Of a stretch of 64,000 nt of DNA, positions 37,968 to 46,879 are shown piece after piece; within the stretch, counting starts at the first letter, position 1, and the number at the start of each line of letters is the position of its first letter. The notes under the pieces were generated by a model. The model was given only the letters and a program-made list of their open reading frames with translations, ran no database searches and was not told the origin of the DNA. The translations under genes and the position numbers were made by a program. This DNA is from Leptospira kanakyensis (lineage in GTDB: Bacteria; Spirochaetota; Leptospiria; Leptospirales; Leptospiraceae): the NCBI RefSeq assembly GCF_004769235.1, contig NZ_RQFG01000019.1, positions 930,001 through 994,000 of the forward strand, written 5' to 3'.

Positions 37968-39233
37968 TCAGGATCTAGAAACCACCACATCGATAAATAA
38001 AATCAAATTTTCTGATAAGTTTCTAGCAAATGTCCGTAACATCATCCGTTCCGAAATGTCATGGTACATCTGAGAAAGGGTCCAAGCATCCCGACTGGTT
38101 TTGGATTTATGCAAATGTTCAAAAAAATAAGGACGAAAGGACCAGTTTTTACCTAAAAAAGAATAGTCCGGTGCCATTGTCCCAGTCCCTGAGTGGTCAC
38201 GAGAATAATTAGGAGAAACCTGAAACCCAAGTGGATTGGTAATGTACATCCGAAAGAAATTTCCATCCCCAAACACGTTTGTTTCAAATCCACCCTTCCA
38301 TTCCCAAATTCCATTTTCTTCCGTAAAACCCATCATGATTTCTGAAAGTTTATCTTTCCAAACATTTTCCCACTCAATTTGTCGATTCATCTCTCCTTGT
38401 TTGCGGGCATGAAAGTATTCTAGGGATGATTGCATTTCCGTTCGGTAATCAAATCGTTTGGCAAATTCAGTTTGTGGTTTGGCAAAATAAAAACCTTGGA
38501 TGTATCTTGCCCCATAATTCAAAGCATTGTAAAGTTCATCTTCTGATTCAATCCCCTCAAAAAGCAAACTACTCCCCAAAGATTCTCCAAGTTTAGAAAG
38601 ATTGAGTAGAATTTCTTTGAAGTTCCGTGAAAATGTTGATCGCCTTAACATTTGTAAGTCGACCTTGATAATTTCCGGATGGAATAATCCAATGCGATCT
38701 AAGTTACTTGCTTCTGATCCTGCATCATCCACAGCAATAGAAAACCCTTCTTGCCGATATAAATTTAAAACTGGGCGAAGTAATTCTAAATTATGTGGAA
38801 ACCTTTCTTCGGTAATTTCAATGACAATCCTTTCTGGATCCACTCCCACTTCTCTCACCATTTGGATGGTTTGTGGAAGTGCCGTTTCCAATTGTAGGAG
38901 AGCATGATACATTACATTTGGGGAAATGTTTAAAAATAACTTGGTTTCCGCGGGAGCTTCTTCCGCAAATCTTTGTAAGGCGGCAAAACGAATCTCTTCA
39001 TCTACCTTTTTTTTCAGGAAAAAAATTTCATCATACCCAAAAGTCTGGGATAAAAAGAATTCTCCAAGACTCACAAGTCCTTCCGGTGTGGAAAGACGTC
39101 CCAATAGTTCATAGCCGTAAATGCCAGTGGATTCGGACGAGAGGATGGGTTGGAAAACGGGAACGAGGGTTCCCCCTGATAACCAATCTTTCCATTCTCG
39201 TAAAAATTTATGGCTTTCTCTTTCTGTAATCAT
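37968..39233 (-). CDS. EAL-domain protein with C-terminal sensor-like domain
   Basis: 421 residues from ATG 39233 (a TTG at 39245 would add four). The EAL domain covers about residues 20-255: signature YELLGRL (Glu42), NISPNV, EITEERF, VDDAGSEASN, KVDLQ and FEGIES, so metal and catalytic residues of a c-di-GMP phosphodiesterase appear largely present, with ELL in place of EAL. The last 150 residues contain YITNPLGFQVSPNY and resemble the Cache-like YkuI C-terminal domain. It has no membrane segment, suggesting a cytoplasmic enzyme controlled by a ligand. It starts the unit followed by the radical SAM gene. Confidence 0.85.
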   Translation of the reverse strand: MITERESHKFLREWKDWLSGGTLVPVFQPILSSESTGIYGYELLGRLSTPEGLVSLGEFFLSQTFGYDEIFFLKKKVDEEIRFAALQRFAEEAPAETKLFLNISPNVMYHALLQLETALPQTIQMVREVGVDPERIVIEITEERFPHNLELLRPVLNLYRQEGFSIAVDDAGSEASNLDRIGLFHPEIIKVDLQMLRRSTFSRNFKEILLNLSKLGESLGSSLLFEGIESEDELYNALNYGARYIQGFYFAKPQTEFAKRFDYRTEMQSSLEYFHARKQGEMNRQIEWENVWKDKLSEIMMGFTEENGIWEWKGGFETNVFGDGNFFRMYITNPLGFQVSPNYSRDHSGTGTMAPDYSFLGKNWSFRPYFFEHLHKSKTSRDAWTLSQMYHDISERMMLRTFARNLSENLILFIDVVVSRS

Positions 39234-39377
39234 AGACCGATGCAACTTTATATTGCAAGATCGGTACCAATAAGCATTGTAGGGAATTTTACTGCATTAT
39301 GCTCAAAAAATAAACATTCGAGAACACAATGTCAAATATGGAGTTTTTTGCTGCCCACAAAATAAGCAAAATGGCAT

Positions 39378-39410
39378 AAAAAAACCACCCAAGTTGCCCT
39401 AGGTGGTTTC
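39378..39410 (-). terminator. Intrinsic terminator after the 54-residue lipoprotein gene
   Basis: On the minus strand AAACCACC and GGTGGTTT (plus-strand arms 39402-39409 and 39382-39389) form a strong 8-bp stem with a 12-base loop, followed directly by a run of T. It closes the small lipoprotein transcript. The rest of 39246-39431 shows no gene. Confidence 0.85.
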
Positions 39411-39431
39411 TAAAGTTTTTTAGAGTAGAAA

Positions 39432-39596
39432 TTATTTAATGTCTCTAGCTCTAGTTTTGAATGAATCATCCAATTTTGGTTTTTTAGAAGGTTTTGGTTC
39501 TTCCACCACTGGCGTTTGTTTAACTTCTTCAGAGGCACAGTTAATCATAAATACAGCCAAAAAAGCAATGATCAGCATAGACGAAATTTTTTTCAT
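39432..39596 (-). CDS. Small lipoprotein, 54 aa
   Basis: Translating the minus strand from ATG 39596 gives MKKISSMLIIAFLAVFMINC and then a mature part of about 34 residues rich in Glu, Pro and Lys (ASEEVKQTPVVEEPKP), ending RDIK. MINC at Cys20 is a credible spirochaetal lipobox. AAGGAG lies at proper spacing before the ATG, and a strong terminator follows the stop, so this is very probably a real monocistronic gene. Short lipoproteins of this kind are often abundant in spirochaetes. Function unknown. Confidence 0.82.
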   Translation of the reverse strand: MKKISSMLIIAFLAVFMINCASEEVKQTPVVEEPKPSKKPKLDDSFKTRARDIK

Positions 39597-39675
39597 GTTT
39601 TTGCTCCTTAGACTAAATTGTCGAGTTTAGTAAATAAGTCGAGGAAAAAACGCCCTTTCTTAAAATGGAGGGGAT

Positions 39676-40281
39676 ATGCCTCAAAATAATCAGTTCTTTG
39701 TCTTTGAAGGGATCGATGGTTCCGGGAAAACCACCGTCTCTCGTTTGGTTTCCGAAGCACTCTTAAAAAAATCCATCCCAAACCTCTGGCATAGGGAACC
39801 AACGGACAGTGTGTACGGTAAAAAAATCAGAGAATTCTTAGAAGGTAAAATTAAACTAAACAAAGAAGAACAAATTGATATCTTTATAAAGGATCGTGAG
39901 GTATCCGTAAGCGAAGTCATCTTACCAACGTTAAAGAATGGCAAATCAATTGTACAAGATAGATATTATTTTTCCACTGCTGCCTACCAAGGTCGCGATG
40001 AAGAACATGCTGCTGACATTTTATACAAAAATGAAGACAAAGGTTTTCCTGAACCCAACCGGATTTATTTTTTAGACCTTTCCCCCGAAGAAGCCCACGA
40101 ACGAAGAACCACAAGAGGCGGCACCAAAGAGGTGTTTGATGTGGATTCTGAACAAATTCGTATCTACCAAAACTATTTGGCAATTTTGCCCGAGTCCACG
40201 ATCTTTGTGGATGCCACCGCAGAATTAGAGGAAGTAGTGGCTTTTTGTGTAGAGGATATTCTGAAATCAATAGAAGGATAA
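39676..40281 (+). CDS. tmk: Thymidylate kinase
   Basis: A 201-residue dTMP kinase. Seen: P-loop EGIDGSGKTT (11-20), HREP, DRYYFSTAAYQG (substrate and DR(Y/H) motif), FLDLSPEEAHER and the LID region RRTTRGG. It phosphorylates dTMP to dTDP. GGAGGGG precedes the ATG. It diverges from the 54-residue lipoprotein gene and its stop directly abuts the end of the convergent methyltransferase gene. Confidence 0.95.
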   Translation: MPQNNQFFVFEGIDGSGKTTVSRLVSEALLKKSIPNLWHREPTDSVYGKKIREFLEGKIKLNKEEQIDIFIKDREVSVSEVILPTLKNGKSIVQDRYYFSTAAYQGRDEEHAADILYKNEDKGFPEPNRIYFLDLSPEEAHERRTTRGGTKEVFDVDSEQIRIYQNYLAILPESTIFVDATAELEEVVAFCVEDILKSIEG

Positions 40282-41166
40282 CTATCCCTTCTTCACCATA
40301 TAAACCATCATATCACCGATCTGGAACCACTTCACCACTCGGTCCATAATCTGCTTCCGGAATCTGAAAAAAAAGCCGGCGCCAGCACGAGTTGTCATTC
40401 CACTTCCATAGGTAAAGGAAACGGGTTTCCTGTATCCGAGAGACAATAATAACCGTTTCAAACCTTTGTAAGAATAATAATAAAGATGTTCGGGAACATT
40501 TAAATACCTCCAAGTGAGGCCCGCCAGTTTGGCTAGGAGTCCATACCGACAAGTGGACAGGATGAGTATTCCGCCTGGTTTCAAATGGTTTTGGATTTTT
40601 TCCAAGGTTTCCTTTGGTTTGTGGAGGTGTTCGATGGTAGCCCAAAGAGTGATGACATCATACTTGTTTTGAAACTCTGGATCCCAATCGAGAAAGTTCT
40701 CTTGGAAGATGTTTAAGTTTAAGGTTTCACGAGCAAAACGAACGGGACCATCGGCGATTTCAATTCCGAAAGCATCATAACCTCGGTCTTTTTGGTAAGC
40801 CACAAAGTAACCCGCAGCACAACCGATGTCCAAAGAGGAAAGTTTTTCTCCCGATTTTGTTTGAGCGAGACGATCCTCCTCCCAGATAAAAAAATCCAAA
40901 TCCTTTAGATTGAGTTGGAAGACCCTTGAGATTTCTGTGCGGAGTTTGTCTGAGTAATAATTGTCATAACCCCTTTCTGTCCTTTGGGTAAAATAAGAAT
41001 CATCATAATACTTTTTAACCGCAAGGAAATCTGGCTGCGGGTTCACTTGGACAAGTCCGCAAAACTCACAGGAGACGATGGAAAAAGATTCCCCGAGAGG
41101 GCTCTCTTTAGTATAAATAGGACGGAAGCGGTTTTGTCTGCAGGTATTACAAGGAATTAGTTCCAC
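40282..41166 (-). CDS. SAM-dependent methyltransferase with N-terminal zinc ribbon
   Basis: A 294-residue protein. Two CxxC pairs (CNTC at 6-9 and CEFC near 33) form a likely zinc ribbon, followed by a class I Rossmann methyltransferase: LDIGCAAGYFV, GIEIADGP, and WATIEHLHKPKETL. This architecture is common in methyltransferases of sugar or surface-polymer pathways. Start is GTG 41166 with AGG upstream. It follows znuB by seven bases, so it may be read through from the zinc operon, though no functional link is evident. Confidence 0.82.
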   Translation of the reverse strand: MELIPCNTCRQNRFRPIYTKESPLGESFSIVSCEFCGLVQVNPQPDFLAVKKYYDDSYFTQRTERGYDNYYSDKLRTEISRVFQLNLKDLDFFIWEEDRLAQTKSGEKLSSLDIGCAAGYFVAYQKDRGYDAFGIEIADGPVRFARETLNLNIFQENFLDWDPEFQNKYDVITLWATIEHLHKPKETLEKIQNHLKPGGILILSTCRYGLLAKLAGLTWRYLNVPEHLYYYSYKGLKRLLLSLGYRKPVSFTYGSGMTTRAGAGFFFRFRKQIMDRVVKWFQIGDMMVYMVKKG

Positions 41167-41173
41167 AAATTAC

Positions 41174-42028
41174 CTATCGGACAGATTTAGAAAAAACGGA
41201 AGTAGTAAGAAAGCGAACCAAATGAATAAAAAACGCCAAAACACAAAGAACTAGAATGATGCTAGACGATGTTGGAAAGTAAATGAGCTCCCCATTTCTT
41301 TCAATCCCAATGAGTGAAATTAAAAATCCGGAGATGGTAGCTAGTACAGAAAATAAAGCACAAACCAGGGTGAGAAGTTTTAAAGAACGAATGATGGGAA
41401 GCAGTGCAAACACTGGTAAAATCAAATGAGCGATGCTATAAAAAGTTCCAAGTAAATTTACCGCAACCGTGAGAGAAGCAGCAAGGATGATATAAAACAA
41501 AAGATCAAAAGGAAGAGGGTTTCCCACTTGGATTTTGTATTCGTCCCGATCAAAACTGATGAAAAGGAATCGTCTAAAAAAACTCAAATAAAGAATAAAA
41601 AAGAAAACAGCAATATATAGGCCAAATGAATCGGCTCTCACTTGCGAAGTTAAAATATCTCCAAAAAAAGCAGCCATCAAATGGTTTTGGACATTCCCTC
41701 CAAGAGCCAACATTACTTGCGATGCTGCGGAAAAAAATACAAAGAGAATGCCGAGGATCACCTCCTCTTTCATTCCTGGAAGTTTCCTTACATACAAAAG
41801 AGGAAATACCAAAACACAGGAAAATAAAACAGGAAAAATTTCACCTGGCCATTCCATAAACAAGGATAAGGCGACAGAAAAAGTCACTGCTTGGGAAAGG
41901 GTAACTCCAAAGAATGTCATACCTCGGAGTACAATTAAAATTCCAAGAACTGATAAAAGGGCACCAACTAGGCTACCCACTACCATTTGTGGTAAAAACA
42001 AATTCCAACTAGAAAGTATATTAGTCAT
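41174..42028 (-). CDS. znuB: Zinc ABC transporter permease (ZnuB-like)
   Basis: A 284-residue member of the ABC-3 metal permease family, with about eight transmembrane segments, an early GSLVGALLSVLGILIVLRGMTFFG and late SIAHLILPVFALLP. ATG 42028 overlaps the end of the ATPase gene by eight bases and is preferred to the longer frame from 42058. With the adjacent ATPase and binding protein it forms a complete zinc or manganese importer; the Zur-type operator upstream favours zinc. Confidence 0.88.
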   Translation of the reverse strand: MTNILSSWNLFLPQMVVGSLVGALLSVLGILIVLRGMTFFGVTLSQAVTFSVALSLFMEWPGEIFPVLFSCVLVFPLLYVRKLPGMKEEVILGILFVFFSAASQVMLALGGNVQNHLMAAFFGDILTSQVRADSFGLYIAVFFFILYLSFFRRFLFISFDRDEYKIQVGNPLPFDLLFYIILAASLTVAVNLLGTFYSIAHLILPVFALLPIIRSLKLLTLVCALFSVLATISGFLISLIGIERNGELIYFPTSSSIILVLCVLAFFIHLVRFLTTSVFSKSVR

Positions 42029-42734
42029 GATGGTGGCAGTTTGGTGGCCTTTCTCCACTGGTGATATTGTAGAGTTTTCCTTCGTCTATTTCGAAAATTT
42101 CATCAAACCCAAATCCCCAATCATGTTCCAAACTATGAGTGATAAAACATAGAGACCTGTTTCCAGTTTTTAAATATTCAGAAAGGATTGATTGGAAAAG
42201 TTCTCTGGCATTATGATCCAAAGAATCCATTGGTTCATCTAAAAAAATCAAATTGGCTTTGGTGAGAAGGGAACGAAGGATGAGAACTTTTTGTAATTGT
42301 CCCCCACTACAAAGAGAAATTTGTTTTTTCAAATAAGAGCTAACACCAGTTCTTTCAATAAGCATCATATCTTCGTCAGAAAATTTCTTTTTGGGAAAAA
42401 AACTAAGGCCAATGTTTTTTGGCATAAGTAGTACATCTTGTACTCTCAGAGGGAAATCCAAAGACATTTTTTTGGCTTGAGGAACGTAGGAAGTGGTAAT
42501 TTGTTTTGAAAACTGAATGGAACCAGAAAGCGGTGGAAGTAAATCGGTTAAGGTTCGAAATAGTGTGGTTTTCCCTGCACCATTCCCTCCAACAAGGGCA
42601 TAGGTTTTCTTTGGATGGATGTGCAAATGGATATCGGAAACAACAGGAAATTCCTTCCGGTATCCCACACTCAAATTTTCCGTATGGATAAAAGTAGAAG
42701 GGAGATTGATACTATTTGGTTCTGTCGCTTGCAT
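42021..42734 (-). CDS. znuC: Zinc ABC transporter ATP-binding protein (ZnuC-like)
   Basis: A 237-residue ABC ATPase: Walker A GGNGAGKTT near 49, signature CSGGQLQK near 142, Walker B LIFLDEP near 165, and H-loop His in FITHS. The C-terminus ends CHHHD, a cluster of possible metal ligands. It overlaps the end of the binding-protein gene by 23 bases and the permease start by eight, a tight translational arrangement. Confidence 0.9.
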   Translation of the reverse strand: MQATEPNSINLPSTFIHTENLSVGYRKEFPVVSDIHLHIHPKKTYALVGGNGAGKTTLFRTLTDLLPPLSGSIQFSKQITTSYVPQAKKMSLDFPLRVQDVLLMPKNIGLSFFPKKKFSDEDMMLIERTGVSSYLKKQISLCSGGQLQKVLILRSLLTKANLIFLDEPMDSLDHNARELFQSILSEYLKTGNRSLCFITHSLEHDWGFGFDEIFEIDEGKLYNITSGERPPNCHHHD

Positions 42735-43656
42735 CTCGTATTTTTTGTAACATCAACCTTAGAGTGTCTTCATAGGTGACAGCTTCAGGTGACCCTCCCA
42801 CAGAAACAGGCAGAGTGACAACCACGGAACCCGGAACCTTAGAAGATACATACTCTGCATACTTTGGATTGTGATAAGGGCCAATCAAGATAATTTTTAT
42901 CTTTTCGGCAGTCATATAAGAAATGACCTGATCCATATAACGAACCGAAGGTGGAACCCCGGGACGTTCTTCGATGGTTAAGTTGGCGTTAAACTTGAAC
43001 CTAGAAGCCAAATACACAAATTGGTCATGAAAAACAGCAACTTTTAACCCAAAGTATGGTTCCATTTTTTTCATTTCTTCTTTTGTGAGTTGGATGAGAC
43101 GTTTTTTAAAAGTATTAAAATTTCCTTCATAGTATTCCCCGTTCAAAGGATCCACACGAGTCAGAGCATTTTTAATATTTTGAGCCATTTGGATGGCGTT
43201 GATCGGATCATTCCAATAATGCGGATTTCCATAAATATGCATATCCCCCATGGATCTATCCATCATCACCGTGGGTTCCCCGAGGATCTTCACTCCAAAA
43301 GAAGTATCACAAAACCCCGGTTGTCCTTTTTGGATTTTGATATTTCGAGATTGTTGTTGGAGGTAAGGAATCCAACCAATTTCTAAATCCAGTCCAATCA
43401 CACAAAGCACATCGGCTTCACTGAGTTTAACCAAAAAGTCAGGTCTTGTCATCACAAAATGGGGATCATCGGTTCCGCGAATCATTCCAGAAACTTCGGC
43501 TCTGTCACCTGCAACTTGTTCTGCGATGTATTTGATATCGGGAAGACTTGTGACGAGTGAAACCTTAGCATTAAGGTTTGTTGTGAAAACCGTCGCCGAA
43601 AAAAAACTAAAAAATAGAATTTTGGATACTTTGTTTGAAAACAATTTCTGTAACAT
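42712..43656 (-). CDS. znuA: Zinc-binding periplasmic protein (ZnuA/TroA family)
   Basis: A 314-residue cluster-9 solute-binding protein with a signal peptide (about 1-30). The metal-binding His residues fall at the usual places: His66 (DDPHF), His146 (GNPHYW) and His210 (VFHDQF). No long His-rich loop is seen, so manganese cannot be excluded from the protein alone. AGAGG precedes the ATG. It is the third gene of the lipoprotein, barrel, znuA, znuC, znuB unit. Confidence 0.88.
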   Translation of the reverse strand: MLQKLFSNKVSKILFFSFFSATVFTTNLNAKVSLVTSLPDIKYIAEQVAGDRAEVSGMIRGTDDPHFVMTRPDFLVKLSEADVLCVIGLDLEIGWIPYLQQQSRNIKIQKGQPGFCDTSFGVKILGEPTVMMDRSMGDMHIYGNPHYWNDPINAIQMAQNIKNALTRVDPLNGEYYEGNFNTFKKRLIQLTKEEMKKMEPYFGLKVAVFHDQFVYLASRFKFNANLTIEERPGVPPSVRYMDQVISYMTAEKIKIILIGPYHNPKYAEYVSSKVPGSVVVTLPVSVGGSPEAVTYEDTLRLMLQKIRDASDRTK

Positions 43657-43674
43657 CGTTTGCCTCTTTTGTTT

Positions 43675-45033
43675 TTAATAACTATGTGCGGGATGAGAAC
43701 CAAGAACCGCAACGGTTTGGATATAAAATCGATATTCCCTAGTTTCTTCGCCAGAGGTTCGCGAATAGTCTTGGATGTATCTTCTTTCGACAGAACCTCT
43801 GACCTTCCCAAATTCAGAACTATGAAATGTCATTTGGAAAGATTGGGCTTCAATTGCATTTTTCGCTGGATCTCCATTTTTATCAACGAGAGACTTATCT
43901 GTAAAATAATCATACCGAAAACCCACAGACCATAACTGATGGAATTTAAAATCAATAAATGCGTAAGCACCCCACTGGTCTTTGGTTGGGGATTTGAATT
44001 TTTGAAATGTGACTGGGTCTATATTGGAAGGAAACACTTCTTGTTGGTACCAACCTTCTCCCATCAACATAATCTCACTTAAATTAGACCGATTCCAACG
44101 TAGCACTGCATCGACCCCATACAATAACCTTTGGTTTTTTCTTTCTGTTGTGGGTTCAAACCGAATCCCAGAGAATCCAAACTGGGTTCCCCAATTGTTT
44201 CCAAAATAGTAAAAATGTTTTAAGTGGGCATAGAGAAGTGGATTGTTTTTTTGCACACCTGCATCATGAGAATGCCCCCACTTCCTTCCATTCGTAGCAC
44301 CGAGCACAAGTTCTTGAGTGATCCACTTCCAAGGAAAAAGAATACTGAACTCAGCACCGGTATCAATTGCTGATTCCCAACCGATAAATTTTTCGTGAAC
44401 AATCGGTGTCATAGTAAAGGCACGGTCATGGGCATGGATTTTATTCAACCGACCCACATCGATAAACATCTGACCGGCTTTGAGTGAAGTGTTGAATGGC
44501 AAAAAGGGAAACTGAACCCAAGCCTCGTGGACTTCAAAAAAATACTTACCATTTTCACCATGGGCGGCACCAATAAAATTAGCGCGCATCCATTGGTCGA
44601 CGGCCCCGTTAAACCCAAATTCGGCGGTGCGAATGTCTAGTTGGTTATCAATTCGTTCACCTGTACCTCTGGGTTTATTCCGATCCCAAGCACCAACGAT
44701 GTCAAGAGCGGCATAAGCATCCATCATCAAATTTTGAGCTGACCGGTTGATTTGTTGGTTGGATTGGACAGGGGATGTGATTCCTCGACTGCCTTCGGTT
44801 CCTTTTTCTCGTTTTTCTAGATCCTGGAGATCCTTTTCTAAATCAGCTTCCCAATCAGAATCTTTCGTATCCGTTTTGGATTGTGATACGGCCGTATTTT
44901 TTTTGTTAGTTGGCTGTTTATCCTCTAATTCTTTTTCCCATTCGGAAGACTGTGCAAAAAGAATCGCAGAAAATAAAAGGGAGAGGATCACTCCCCCCTT
45001 TTTGATTTTAGAAAAACGATGGTTTAATTTCAC
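43675..45033 (-). CDS. Outer-membrane beta-barrel protein of the zinc operon
   Basis: A 452-residue protein. After a signal peptide (about 1-28, ending FAQ) comes a charged coiled-coil-like segment (about 30-85) and then a region of amphipathic strands (TAEFGFNGAVDQWMRANFIG, QWGAYAFIDFKFHQLWSVGF) ending in an aromatic residue, Tyr, as outer-membrane barrels do. The strand pattern recalls phosphate-selective-type porins. His residues recur (for example KIHAHDRAF and GHSHDAG). GTG 45033 is the start. Location between a Zur-type site and znuACB suggests passage or binding of zinc at the outer membrane (inference). Confidence 0.7.
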   Translation of the reverse strand: MKLNHRFSKIKKGGVILSLLFSAILFAQSSEWEKELEDKQPTNKKNTAVSQSKTDTKDSDWEADLEKDLQDLEKREKGTEGSRGITSPVQSNQQINRSAQNLMMDAYAALDIVGAWDRNKPRGTGERIDNQLDIRTAEFGFNGAVDQWMRANFIGAAHGENGKYFFEVHEAWVQFPFLPFNTSLKAGQMFIDVGRLNKIHAHDRAFTMTPIVHEKFIGWESAIDTGAEFSILFPWKWITQELVLGATNGRKWGHSHDAGVQKNNPLLYAHLKHFYYFGNNWGTQFGFSGIRFEPTTERKNQRLLYGVDAVLRWNRSNLSEIMLMGEGWYQQEVFPSNIDPVTFQKFKSPTKDQWGAYAFIDFKFHQLWSVGFRYDYFTDKSLVDKNGDPAKNAIEAQSFQMTFHSSEFGKVRGSVERRYIQDYSRTSGEETREYRFYIQTVAVLGSHPAHSY

Positions 45034-45056
45034 TTTATCTGATCGTAAACGGATAT

Positions 45057-45797
45057 CTATCGAAAGGAACCTGCAGTTCCAATGTTACTAGAATAGATTG
45101 TGATCGACTTTACAGTGGCCTTATTGATTCGCAACCCAATTCTATCTCCACCGAAATCAGCAGCCACTCCATCTTCCTCAAATTGGTAAGTTCCTCGGGA
45201 TGCTGCAGCGCATGATGATTCCCAACCAAATACATGGGCATTCCCACTCTCTTGGTGAACTTCCAAACATAAAGTTTTTTCAGCGGATACAGAAGAAGCC
45301 CAAACTCTTGGAGTATTCAATGCAGAGTTGGAACCATTGGATGCAATTTTATTCACAGTGGTAGGAAGGATATGAAACCCTGGCCCAGATAAATTCGTAG
45401 TCGAAGGAAGGATGGCATCTAAACTAGAATCACCTTGAGAAAGAACATAAACAATCTCGATGCTTGCTTTTTTGTCTCCACCTAGACTAGACAAACTAGA
45501 GGAAGTTGTATAAACAGTAGAACTAGATCCAGTTCCAACAAGTCCACCACTGAGAGAAACGGAAGAAGAAGAAAACCCGCTAGCGACAAGGGCAGCGTTG
45601 GCATCACCACGACAAGCAGTGAAATCAATTTTTCTTCCGGCAGCCGGTGCAGAAACATCAGAAACCGTGCAACCTGCATTCAAAAGAAGAGCAAATAGAG
45701 CATCGTTATTATCTTTTTTGTCTGACTGAAAGAGTTCAGCACAATTCATCACAGAGAAAAGGATGGTAGAAAATAGGAAAAGTTTGGCAAATTTCAT
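45057..45797 (-). CDS. Lipoprotein of the zinc operon, 246 aa
   Basis: ATG 45797, preceded by AGAGG, gives a signal peptide with lipobox SVMNC (Cys19), then a Ser/Gly/Ala-rich mature protein with several Cys residues (CTV, CRG, CLEV, CAA). The frame stays open to 45854, but the lipobox makes that start unlikely. No family is recognised. Being first behind the Zur-type palindrome, it is probably made under zinc limitation and may be a surface zinc-binding or receptor-associated lipoprotein (inference). Confidence 0.7.
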   Translation of the reverse strand: MKFAKLFLFSTILFSVMNCAELFQSDKKDNNDALFALLLNAGCTVSDVSAPAAGRKIDFTACRGDANAALVASGFSSSSVSLSGGLVGTGSSSTVYTTSSSLSSLGGDKKASIEIVYVLSQGDSSLDAILPSTTNLSGPGFHILPTTVNKIASNGSNSALNTPRVWASSVSAEKTLCLEVHQESGNAHVFGWESSCAAASRGTYQFEEDGVAADFGGDRIGLRINKATVKSITIYSSNIGTAGSFR

Positions 45798-45819
45798 AAA
45801 TACCTCTGTTGGCCTATTA

Positions 45820-45838
45820 TTTGCAACGCTGTTGCAAA
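45820..45838. promoter_or_regulatory. Zur-box-like palindrome upstream of the zinc operon
   Basis: TTTGCAACGCTGTTGCAAA is a perfect 7-5-7 palindrome, 23-41 bases before the start of the lipoprotein gene, with an extra half-site ATGCAAC adjoining it. On the minus strand it falls in the spacer of a possible promoter (TTGCAT, 17 bases, ATAATA). It shares TGCAA-N5-TTGCA with two sites before the CobW-type gene. Confidence 0.78.
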
Positions 45839-45850
45839 TGCAACCACGTT

Positions 45851-46879
45851 TCATTTAAAAAATAAGTTTTCTGCGTTCCGGTAAAGAATTTTTTGTTTGG
45901 CTAGATCGCTGATGGGGAGATCCAAAAGCCGCGTAATGGGATGATTTAGGTTATAGGGAATGTTCGGAAAGTCAGATCCAAAGTAAATTTGGTCCTGGTA
46001 TCTTTCCAAATAGGATACGGCCGCATCCACATCTTCTGCTTTCCCAGTCGCAAGGAAGTCTACAAAGACCATTGTGGTATCAAGAGCCAAATTAGGATAC
46101 GTATCCAGTAACGAAGCATAGGCGGAGATTTCATTGGCTCCCATATGGGCCACAATCACTTCTAACTGGGGATAGGTTTCGAGAAATGGTTTAAAAAATT
46201 GAATCCCTGTAAATTCACCTGGAAGTGGTGCGGTTCCCGTATGGATGAGGATAGGAATTTGTTTTTCTTGTAAATAAAGGAAGGTATCGGCTAGTTCCGG
46301 TCGGTTTAAATTGAGTTTGGAGACTTCGCAGTGGAGTTTAAAACCTCGGAACCCAAAATCTTCCACTCCCTTTTTTACATAACCAAGAACTCCCTCTTCT
46401 GGATAAAAAGTCCCAAAGGGAACCGCTCCTTTCCAATTTTTATAATTGGCATTCGTCCAATCGTTTAAAGAAGAAGCCATACCAGCTTTATGCGCATAGT
46501 TTAATGTAGTAAATCGTTTGATCCCGTTGTGATGAAGTCGTTCCACTCGTTCCATTTCTGGCAGTCGGTATCCAATGGCCCAGTTCACATTATCAAACCA
46601 ACGCCAAATCAGTTTCATCACTGTCTCTGGAAAAAAATGTGTATGGATGTCAAAAATATAAGGAATTCCTAAATCACGAATGCGTGTTAAATGGTCAGGA
46701 GTTTCGGAATCTAGAATGGGTGGAAAAGTATCTCCCCTCCAAGAAAAAGGAGAAGAGATACGAATGTCAGGTTTGTTAGAAGATTTTATACCTTCCCCTT
46801 CTTCCATAAAACATGCGTAACAGGGAAGAAGAGGATTTGTTTCTGCTTTTTTATGCAGTGACTGGTGCTTTCTTTCCAC
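45851..46879 (-). CDS. Amidohydrolase-2 family metal-dependent hydrolase
   Basis: Up to 342 residues. The domain begins FDIHTHFFP (metal-binding HxH) and continues with [31 protein letters not shown] and the late metal Asp in [12 protein letters not shown], typical of the ACMSD/amidohydrolase-2 fold. The substrate is unknown. The frame starts at GTG 46879, overlapping the acyl-CoA dehydrogenase gene by 29 bases; ATG 46807 is an alternative that still precedes the whole domain, and neither has a convincing ribosome site. Confidence 0.82.
   Translation of the reverse strand: MERKHQSLHKKAETNPLLPCYACFMEEGEGIKSSNKPDIRISSPFSWRGDTFPPILDSETPDHLTRIRDLGIPYIFDIHTHFFPETVMKLIWRWFDNVNWAIGYRLPEMERVERLHHNGIKRFTTLNYAHKAGMASSLNDWTNANYKNWKGAVPFGTFYPEEGVLGYVKKGVEDFGFRGFKLHCEVSKLNLNRPELADTFLYLQEKQIPILIHTGTAPLPGEFTGIQFFKPFLETYPQLEVIVAHMGANEISAYASLLDTYPNLALDTTMVFVDFLATGKAEDVDAAVSYLERYQDQIYFGSDFPNIPYNLNHPITRLLDLPISDLAKQKILYRNAENLFFK

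Noticed and set aside
39241..39257. Zur-type site before the EAL gene
   Set aside because: TGCAA and TTGCA are present but separated by seven bases rather than five, and the downstream gene has no zinc link.
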